Made by a program: the position numbers and the translations under genes | Source of the DNA: Neobacillus cucumis | GTDB lineage: Bacteria > Bacillota > Bacilli > Bacillales > Cytobacillaceae | DNA length: 64,000 nt | Reading direction: 5' to 3' | NCBI RefSeq assembly: GCF_016908975.1 | Contig: NZ_JAFBEX010000023.1 | Coordinates: forward strand, 1-64,000 | Notes under the pieces: generated by a model | What the model was told of the DNA's origin: nothing | What the model saw: only the letters and a program-made list of their open reading frames with translations | The model's database searches: none | In this document: piece by piece, positions 57,800-64,000 of the stretch | How the letters are laid out: every line of letters begins with the position of its first letter | Position numbering within the stretch: the first letter of the stretch is position 1

Positions 57800-57840
57800 G
57801 AAAAAAAAGCAGGTTCAAATCTTAGCGAACCTGCTTCATT
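57800..57840. terminator. Bidirectional terminator
   Basis: AAGCAGGTTC/GAACCTGCTT (57807-57816 with 57827-57836) between the VOC gene and the convergent repeat-protein gene; A8 before the stem gives a minus-strand T-run. Confidence 0.75.
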
Positions 57841-57844
57841 TGAT

Positions 57845-58588
57845 TTATTCACCTTTAGGACCCTTAAAGAAAAAATGCATTCCGCGTCCCTTATGTGGAA
57901 ACAGATCTAATTCCTTCACCTTATCTGCATGCTTGGTCATAATTTCATTAAAAAGCTCATCAGCCGATTTATTTTTAGTATTTAATCCTAACTTCTCTGC
58001 AGCTTGGAAAATCTTCTTATCCCGGACCTCATGAGCTATTTGATGAAAATCCTTATTCGCTGTTGAAATTCCTAATTTTTTTGCTTCATTTTTTATTTGA
58101 GTTTCGCGAATTTCATGGGCGACATCACGAAGATCTCTTCCTTCCGTCGAAATCCCCAGCTCTTTCGCCTCTTTTTTGATTTGGGTTTCATGAATTTCAC
58201 GAGCTACCTCACGAAGATCCTTTCCTTCCGTCGAAATCCCTAACTTCTTGGCCTCATTTTTAACTTCCGTTTCAAAGACCTGTTTCGCTAATGAATCAAT
58301 ATCCTTACCCTTTGTACTGATGCCGAGTGCTTCTGCTCGCTGTTTAATCATGACTTCTCTAATTTCTTTTGCGATTGTCTCTATATCTTTTCCTTCTGTT
58401 TTTATGCCCATTGATTCAGCCTGTTTTTTTATAAACTCTGGATTGTGTCTGAAGTGCCCCCCATGACCGTGGACTTCAGTTGATTGATTCTGTTCACTTG
58501 GCTGTGTAGCCGCGAACACTTGGATTGGTCCAACTAGTCCCAATAATAAAGTAAAAGCAAAAAAATAATTCATCAGCATCTTTCTCAT
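57845..58588 (-). CDS. Secreted protein with six 28-residue repeats
   Basis: 247 residues from the ATG after AGGAGGAAG; an 18-codon upstream extension is unlikely. A signal peptide (MRKMLMNYFFAFTLLLGLVGPIQVFA) is followed by a His/Gly-rich patch (VHGHGGHFRHNPEF) and then six tandem 28-residue helical repeats of form AxxLGISTxxKDxxxxAxEI (residues 57-224), and a basic tail HKGRGMHFFFKGPKGE. Looks like an extracellular helical-repeat protein. I do not know its function. Confidence 0.75.
   Translation of the reverse strand: MRKMLMNYFFAFTLLLGLVGPIQVFAATQPSEQNQSTEVHGHGGHFRHNPEFIKKQAESMGIKTEGKDIETIAKEIREVMIKQRAEALGISTKGKDIDSLAKQVFETEVKNEAKKLGISTEGKDLREVAREIHETQIKKEAKELGISTEGRDLRDVAHEIRETQIKNEAKKLGISTANKDFHQIAHEVRDKKIFQAAEKLGLNTKNKSADELFNEIMTKHADKVKELDLFPHKGRGMHFFFKGPKGE
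57917..58420 (-). repeat. Six tandem 84-bp coding repeats
   Basis: Each unit encodes 28 residues. Units three and four are most alike in DNA (for instance CTTCCGTCGAAAT recurs at about 58141 and 58224); the outer units are diverged, as in an expanding array. Confidence 0.8.
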
Positions 58589-58675
58589 CTTGAAACTTCC
58601 TCCTAAAAATTGGTTTTGTTTTACAGATGGTAGGATGCCCATGAATTATGAACAAATTATGAACAAATTATTAAA

Positions 58676-59722
58676 TTAATATGCATTCAGTGATGTGCTC
58701 TTTCTTGTTGTTTTCCCTAGCATAAAAGGGAAATAATGATTGATGGCATATACTGCCGGTACTAAAATTATGACGGTAATGAGTGTGTATAACAGCCCTT
58801 CTACAATTGGATAATCCGCGATCGTTTCAACATTAAAAACTGATTTTTGAATCATTAAACTAAAAACAAAGAACACGATTTTTTGGTGGAAAGCTAAATA
58901 GATGAATGAATTTTTTCCAATGTACTGGAGAGATTTATTTTTCTTTATTCGTTTAATTAATATGACAAATGCACCAATTCCAGAAAATGCGGATAAGTAG
59001 AAAAGAAAAATATTTCCTAAGCTGCTATTGTAAAAGTCAACTCTCTCTCCTGTATAATTAAAATTTAGATAGCCTGTTACAAAATTGATTAACATCAAAA
59101 GAATAAAAATCTTAAATTGGTTCATCCACTCCAATTTCTTATGGAATTCTTTATAAAAATAACCCGCTCCATAAAATCCAACGCTGATCATTGCTATATC
59201 TAAATTCCAAGGTAATGGTTGTCCTACTGCTTTGTTATAAAAACATCCGATAGCTGATATGAATAAAAGGAAGAATCCAATGATTTTCTTACTTCTACCT
59301 ATTTTTGAAATAAAGTAAAAAAGTAATTCTGTACAGAATAAACATGCCACAAACCATAATGCACCCGTATGAACCGTCCATATTGTTTTTCTTTCTGCAA
59401 TGACAGAACCTAATAATGGAGTCAGCAGATTGTTATCATAATTTACTAAACCTAAATGATTTAGTAGTAAGAACCACAGGTAGGCTACTAGCGAAAATGC
59501 GATATACGGAAGGATTAATGACTTTGTCCTTCTTTTTAAAAATACTTTTAGGTTTGGAAACTTATCTTTATTATATAAATAGCCTGATAGGAAAAAGAAT
59601 AACGGCATATGGAATGTATAAATATATGTTTTAAGTGGAGTTGGAATAGCAGCATGCCCTAACATGACCAACAGCATCCCTAATCCCTTCCCAATATCTA
59701 ACCAATCTAGTCTCTTACTCAT
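58676..59722 (-). CDS. Membrane acyltransferase, family 3
   Basis: 348 residues, about ten spans. The Acyl_transf_3 motifs RLDWLDIGKGLGMLLVMLGH and FHMPLFFFLSGYLYN open the protein. It is a stand-alone membrane O-acyltransferase without an SGNH domain, and may decorate an exopolysaccharide or wall polymer. Confidence 0.85.
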   Translation of the reverse strand: MSKRLDWLDIGKGLGMLLVMLGHAAIPTPLKTYIYTFHMPLFFFLSGYLYNKDKFPNLKVFLKRRTKSLILPYIAFSLVAYLWFLLLNHLGLVNYDNNLLTPLLGSVIAERKTIWTVHTGALWFVACLFCTELLFYFISKIGRSKKIIGFFLLFISAIGCFYNKAVGQPLPWNLDIAMISVGFYGAGYFYKEFHKKLEWMNQFKIFILLMLINFVTGYLNFNYTGERVDFYNSSLGNIFLFYLSAFSGIGAFVILIKRIKKNKSLQYIGKNSFIYLAFHQKIVFFVFSLMIQKSVFNVETIADYPIVEGLLYTLITVIILVPAVYAINHYFPFMLGKTTRKSTSLNAY

Positions 59723-59857
59723 CGTTTCCCCTCTCTTCTGTTAAAATTTGAGGTTCACTTGTTTTTAGGATATGAATAATCCATCCATGAACTACGATTA
59801 AGAGTATAGTATGACTTCCTTAATTGAAACTTAAATTTCTTCGTTACCATTTACATA

Positions 59858-59898
59858 AAAAAAGAAAAGCCGTAATCATTTATACTGACCTACGGCTT
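59858..59898 (-). terminator. Hairpin with T-run, no clear parent gene
   Basis: AAGCCGTA/TACGGCTT (59867-59874 with 59891-59898), then CTTTTTTT on the minus strand. No gene ends just before it on that strand; see findings. Confidence 0.5.
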
Positions 59899-60021
59899 AC
59901 TAATTGGACTTTATAATAAGTTAATATAAATATATAAAGAAATGAATGGAAATTCCATAACACTAATATAAAGAATTGTTAAAAGAGTGTAACAAACTTA
60001 TAACGATACAAAAATTCTCAA

Positions 60022-60052
60022 TAAAAAAGACACTATCAGTTTCTTGATAGTG
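60022..60052 (-). terminator. Terminator of purU
   Basis: CACTATCA/TGATAGTG (60031-60038 with 60045-60052), TCTTTTTTAT on the minus strand. Confidence 0.7.
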
Positions 60053-60091
60053 CCAGCTCTCATTCCTAAATTAATTTTTTAAAAGATTAAG

Positions 60092-60991
60092 TTAGAAAAC
60101 AATCGTCTTATTTTGATGGACAATAATTCGATCTTCAATATGCCATTTCACGGCTCGAGCCAATACACTTCTCTCAATTCTTCGGCCAATCTTTTTAAGA
60201 CTGTCAACATTATGATGATGATCTACACGACTGATATCTTGTTCAATGATCGGACCTTCATCAAGATCGTTGGTTACATAATGGGATGTCGCACCGATTA
60301 GTTTTACTCCGCGGTCAAAGGCGCGTTCGTACGGCCTTGCCCCTACAAATGCTGGTAAAAACGAATGGTGGATATTAATAATTTTATTTGGATTTTCCTT
60401 AATAAAATTGGGTGTTAAGATCTGCATATAGCGTGCCAAAACAATAAAATCGATCTCATATTCATTTATAAGCTTAAGTTGTTCTTCTTCAGCTTGTTGG
60501 CGAATATCTTTGTTCGCAGGAATATAGTAAAAAGGAATATTAAGTCCTTCCACAACCTCTTTTGCACTCTCATGGTTACTAATAACTAATGCAATATCAG
60601 CCATTAGATCCCCGCTTTGCCACTCCCATAAGAGTTCTAGCAAGCAATGGAGCTCTTTTGAGACAAAGATAGCGGCTTTTTTAATATTATAAACATGTGT
60701 AAATTTCCATTCCATTGAGAAATAATCCGCGATCTCAGCAAATTGTGTTTCCATTTCTTTTGCTTTTTCCTTAAGACCCGGACATTCAAATTCAATCCGA
60801 ATGAAAAAGATTCCGCCTTCAGGATTCGTAGAATACTGACTAGATTCGATAATATTCGCATTATGCGCAAATAAAAATTTAGAAATGGCTGAAACAATTC
60901 CTGGTTGGTCCGGACAGCTTACTAAAAGTCTTCCGCGATTTTTATTTTGTTCTTGAAATGATTCAATTTGATCTTTTATAAATGCATTCAT
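60092..60991 (-). CDS. purU: Formyltetrahydrofolate deformylase
   Basis: 299 residues. N-terminal ACT domain (RLLVSCPDQPGIVSAISKFLFAHNANI), C-terminal formyl-transferase fold with IINIHHSFLPAFVGARPYERAFDRGVKLIGATSHYVTNDLDEGPIIEQD carrying the catalytic His and Asp. It hydrolyses 10-formyl-THF to THF and formate. Length normal. Monocistronic. Confidence 0.95.
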   Translation of the reverse strand: MNAFIKDQIESFQEQNKNRGRLLVSCPDQPGIVSAISKFLFAHNANIIESSQYSTNPEGGIFFIRIEFECPGLKEKAKEMETQFAEIADYFSMEWKFTHVYNIKKAAIFVSKELHCLLELLWEWQSGDLMADIALVISNHESAKEVVEGLNIPFYYIPANKDIRQQAEEEQLKLINEYEIDFIVLARYMQILTPNFIKENPNKIINIHHSFLPAFVGARPYERAFDRGVKLIGATSHYVTNDLDEGPIIEQDISRVDHHHNVDSLKKIGRRIERSVLARAVKWHIEDRIIVHQNKTIVF

Positions 60992-61098
60992 GTCATAAAC
61001 CTCTCTATCTTCTTTGAAACATTATACCTGAAAAACTCTTAATAGTTAATTATTATTTGAAAACTCTTTTACTAAGGCTATTTTCGCATAAATTATTT

Positions 61099-62175
61099 CT
61101 ATTCGTAAAAGTTCAGTATGTGATTTGCCCCAGAAATCAAATCGCTTAACAATTTCTCAGCACGGATTTCATTATGTAACAGCCTTGTACCCTGCCCAGC
61201 CCAAAGCGACATATATTCAGGATTATTTTGTAAAGCAGCTTGTTTGCGGATATCATTTGTCAATGTATTTTGTGTTGGAAAATCAGCCGGGGATAAATTC
61301 ATATCCTCGTATGCTCTCATAAATGCATTTTTAATTCCCCGTGCCGGACGTCCAGAAAAAGCTTTGGTAATGACAGTACTTTCTTCTGTACTATTGATAA
61401 GTGCTTGCTTATAAGCGGAATGAGCACCCGACTCCATTGTGGTTAAGAATGCCGTTCCCATCTGAACTCCTTGTGCACCTAGTGCCAATGCTGCAACAAG
61501 ACCGCGGCTATCCATGATTCCCCCTGCAGCCACCACCGGCACTGAAACAGCATCAACAACCTGTGGAACAAGGGAAAATGTTCCGACTGCAGCGCCGAGT
61601 GAATTTTTTTCAATTTCAAATGTGCTACGATGGCCACCTGCATCACTTCCCTGGGCAATAATGATATCTGTCCCTTCGGACTCTGCCAGTTGTGCCTCCC
61701 GAACTGTCGTGACCATAGTTGTGACCTTAATACCTCTTTCCTTTGCTTGTATCATTTTATCTTGTGGAAAAATTCCAAAAGCAGAAGAAATCACAGAAAC
61801 CTTTTCTTCCATTAAGACCTCAAACTGTTCTTCAAAGAAGTTGTTCGTTATCACTTTTTGATTCGATTGCTTTAGTCCCAGCCTTTCACGTATCGCATTC
61901 AAAACTTTCTGAGACTCTTCTACGCCAGCATATTGATCTGTCCAATTTGTACAAAACAAGTTTACGGCAAATGGTTTTGAGGTTTGCTCCTTTATTTTTC
62001 GAATAGCTGTCCTTATTTCTTCTGGCTTCATATAGGCGGCTCCCAAGGTTCCTAAACCGCCGGCATTGGATACACTTGCGACAAGCTCAACTGTGGTTGG
62101 TCCCCCAGCCATACCTGCTTGAATAACAGGATAGGCGATACCGAGAATCTTACAAAGTTTAGTATTTAGCTGCAT
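61099..62175 (-). CDS. Nitronate monooxygenase
   Basis: 358 residues from the ATG after AAGGGGAGT; 29 further in-frame codons upstream have no ribosome site. FMN-binding TIM barrel: ILGIAYPVIQAGMAGG, VASVSNAGGLGTLGAAY, QGSDAGGHR, VVAAGGIMDSRGLVAALALGAQGVQMGTAFL. Oxidises propionate-3-nitronate or other alkyl nitronates. FabK-like enoyl reductases look similar, but this form is the common Bacillus NMO. May share a transcript with zwf but a terminator separates them. Confidence 0.9.
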   Translation of the reverse strand: MQLNTKLCKILGIAYPVIQAGMAGGPTTVELVASVSNAGGLGTLGAAYMKPEEIRTAIRKIKEQTSKPFAVNLFCTNWTDQYAGVEESQKVLNAIRERLGLKQSNQKVITNNFFEEQFEVLMEEKVSVISSAFGIFPQDKMIQAKERGIKVTTMVTTVREAQLAESEGTDIIIAQGSDAGGHRSTFEIEKNSLGAAVGTFSLVPQVVDAVSVPVVAAGGIMDSRGLVAALALGAQGVQMGTAFLTTMESGAHSAYKQALINSTEESTVITKAFSGRPARGIKNAFMRAYEDMNLSPADFPTQNTLTNDIRKQAALQNNPEYMSLWAGQGTRLLHNEIRAEKLLSDLISGANHILNFYE

Positions 62176-62257
62176 ATGCCTACTCCCCTTTTGAGCAATA
62201 ATTGCCTTTTTTCTCATCATAAACCATCCTTTGCTAATAAAACAAAGGAAATGTCCG

Positions 62258-62291
62258 TACAAAAACCCTTATCATTACGAGATAAGGGTCA
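62258..62291 (-). terminator. Terminator of zwf
   Basis: ACCCTTATC/GATAAGGGT (62265-62273 with 62281-62289), then TTTTTG on the minus strand. Confidence 0.7.
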
Positions 62292-62304
62292 ACTATAGAC
62301 AGTC

Positions 62305-63816
62305 TTATTTTTGAAGTACCGGCTCTTTGTTCTCTTCCACATCTTCATCCAGCCACCATGTGAAGCCATTCTCAGCTAGAAGGGAATCAGCCGCATCCGG
62401 TCCATTTGAACCGGAACGGTATTCATGAAGTGGTACCAGTTTTTCTTCAAAGGCATCTAAGATGGGCTGTACCCATTCCCAAGATAATTCCACTTCTTTC
62501 CAATGAGCAAAGAAAGTAGAATCTCCAAGGAAAGCATCAAAAATCAGTCTTTCATATGCTTCCGGTACCCCTATGCTATTAAGCTCTAAATCTTCATTAG
62601 AGAAATTAATATTTACAGCCTCGATTTTACCGTTTAATGGATTTTTACTGTTTAATTGCAAGGTAATATTTTCATTAGGATTGATCTCGATTATTAATAA
62701 ATTAGGCGCTACCTTATGATTTTGAGTATAAAGAAGCTTTAAGGTGTTTTTTAATTCGATTACGATACGTGTTGACTTTTCCTTCATTCTCTTACCGGTT
62801 CGAATATAAAAAGGAACCCCGCTCCATAACGGATTATCAATCCATATACGTGCTGCGACAAAGGTATCCGTTTGAGAAGATGGGTTCACCCCTGGTTCAT
62901 TTCTATAACCTTCCGAGAGCTTTCCATTCATTTCACCAGAAGTGTACTGCCCACGAACAATTTCGAATTGGACAGCTTCTTTACTCATAGGACGAATCGC
63001 TTCCATCACTTTGCGTTTCTCATTTCGAATTTCGGTTGCATTAATCTTATATGGCATATTCATAGCCGTCATCATGAGCATTTGCAACATATGATTTTGG
63101 AACATGTCGCGAACGGCACCTGTTTGATCATAATATCCGGCTCTTTGTTCTACTCCAACGATTTCACTTGCTGTAATTTGAACATTGGCAATATGATCTT
63201 TATTCCAAATTGACTGGAAAATGGGGTTCGCATTTGTTAGAGTTTCAAGGTTTTGAACCATTGGCTTTCCTAGATAATGGTCAATTCGATAAATCTCCTC
63301 TTCATCAAATGTCCTGCTAAGTTTCTCATTTAATTCCCGAGCGGATTGAAGATCATGACCAAATGGCTTTTCAATGATCAATCGTTTCCATCCATTCGTT
63401 GTACCTAGTCCACTGTTTTTGATATTTAAGCCAATGATATCGAAAAATTCTGGTGCTACCGACAAGTAAAACAATCGGTTTTCTGTAAGCTGCAATTCTT
63501 CTTCACGCTGTTGCACCAGTTGCAATAGTTTTTGATAATCATCCGGATTATTTACATTTAAGCTACAGAAACGAAAAGCCTCAAGAAATTCTCCGAGTTC
63601 ACTCGCATCATGTTCTAAACGACGTGAAAAGTTTAAGACGGATTCCTTTACTTTTTCTTGAAAATCAAGATGTGAGAGATTACCTCTACCGAGCCCAATA
63701 ATCGATATAGGCTGTGGCAGCTTTTGATCTATATATAAATTATAAAGGGCAGGGTATATTTTTCGTTTAGCTAGATCGCCCGTTGCTCCAAATAATACAA
63801 AAGTCATTGATTCCAT
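62305..63816 (-). CDS. zwf: Glucose-6-phosphate 1-dehydrogenase
   Basis: 503 residues. NADP-binding GATGDLAKRK at 10-19, EKPFG at 149-153 and the active site RIDHYLGK at 177-184 are intact. Catalyses the first step of the oxidative pentose phosphate pathway, the main NADPH source. GGGGAG precedes the ATG. Usual zwf partner gnd is not in view on either side. Confidence 0.96.
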   Translation of the reverse strand: MESMTFVLFGATGDLAKRKIYPALYNLYIDQKLPQPISIIGLGRGNLSHLDFQEKVKESVLNFSRRLEHDASELGEFLEAFRFCSLNVNNPDDYQKLLQLVQQREEELQLTENRLFYLSVAPEFFDIIGLNIKNSGLGTTNGWKRLIIEKPFGHDLQSARELNEKLSRTFDEEEIYRIDHYLGKPMVQNLETLTNANPIFQSIWNKDHIANVQITASEIVGVEQRAGYYDQTGAVRDMFQNHMLQMLMMTAMNMPYKINATEIRNEKRKVMEAIRPMSKEAVQFEIVRGQYTSGEMNGKLSEGYRNEPGVNPSSQTDTFVAARIWIDNPLWSGVPFYIRTGKRMKEKSTRIVIELKNTLKLLYTQNHKVAPNLLIIEINPNENITLQLNSKNPLNGKIEAVNINFSNEDLELNSIGVPEAYERLIFDAFLGDSTFFAHWKEVELSWEWVQPILDAFEEKLVPLHEYRSGSNGPDAADSLLAENGFTWWLDEDVEENKEPVLQK

Positions 63817-63891
63817 AATTATTTCTCCCCACTAATTAGAAAATTATCTTTCAAGTGTACCACAAATAATTTAAATATTTAAACTTTTTAT

Positions 63892-64000
63892 TTAAATTGC
63901 CTTTTTTATTTTTATCATTTGCTTTTTAATTTGACTTTTTGCGATACGCAATATTTGTTTCTCTGGTGTCCCCTTTTCAACGATTACATTTGTTAGATAG
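63892..64000 (-). CDS. C-terminal part of an unidentified gene
   Basis: Reading toward lower coordinates, the last 35 codons of a gene that continues beyond the window: ...LTNVIVEKGTPEKQILRIAKSQIKKQ, basic and lysine-rich with TAA at 63892. Family cannot be told from the tail. Confidence 0.5.
   Translation of the reverse strand, partial: YLTNVIVEKGTPEKQILRIAKSQIKKQMIKIKKAI

Noticed and set aside
57917-58420. CRISPR array
   Set aside because: Regular repeats drew attention, but they are 84 bp, contiguous and in frame within a secreted protein gene.

Overview
The window looks like chromosome of an aerobic, spore-forming, low-G+C member of the Bacillaceae (Bacillus / Neobacillus-like). Support: close matches to Bacillus-type proteins (YoxD, YuiD, YfmQ, PrsW, CysP-like PiT permease, long-form Hpf, Rph, zwf), two small spore-protein genes (an H-type SspH and a short gamma-type-like protein), strong AGGAGG ribosome sites, frequent TTG/GTG starts and A+T-rich spacers. 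No phage, rRNA or CRISPR array is seen.

Layout. 0-13.6 kb: truncated haemoglobin, a PAS-GGDEF-EAL protein, an 86-nt tRNA-like gene, a CysP-type permease, acyl-CoA synthetase/YoxD, an FAD monooxygenase coupled to a Dabb protein, a MATE pump, YuiD, and a His-rich membrane protein behind an Fnr-like palindrome. 13.8-20.6 kb: small membrane proteins, Hpf, a VanW-family protein, a gamma-SASP-like gene, a zinc alcohol dehydrogenase, and a MATE pump divergent from its likely TetR repressor. 20.9-26.9 kb: PrsW, MntH with an MntR-like box, cadC-cadA with two operators, and a radical-SAM protein. 27-35 kb: OpuF-type osmolyte transporter, a broken HAD phosphatase, HxlR and DUF3891 proteins, SspH, and an aldo/keto reductase divergent from an AraC regulator. 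35-45 kb: housekeeping accessory genes, a LacI-controlled operon, a rifamycin phosphotransferase and an LLM oxidoreductase. 45-52 kb: a redox/detoxification zone with a second AraC, an MFS pump, a quinone-reductase-like MDR, two decayed aldo/keto reductases, a MerR with two operators, and a MarR with three identical-type operators that define a MarR-SDR-flavodoxin regulon. 53-55.6 kb: an IS607-type element with intact TnpB and a ruined TnpA. 55.7-64 kb: GNAT, racemase-like protein, a secreted protein with six 28-residue repeats, an acyltransferase, PurU, nitronate monooxygenase, G6PDH and the tail of one more gene.

The most striking observation is in cadA: the 711-codon frame is open except for one TGA that falls exactly on the first cysteine of the N-terminal metal-binding CxxC motif, giving U-A-G-C if read as selenocysteine, with a small hairpin placed as in bacterial SECIS elements. 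A plain nonsense mutation or read error is the alternative. The tRNA-like gene at 3602 and the operator sets for the TetR, MarR, MerR, CadC, LacI and MntR systems are the next most useful leads. Several loci show decay: frameshifted HAD, deleted aldo/keto reductases, a DUF3891 3-prime remnant, an orphan C-terminal fragment and tnpA.
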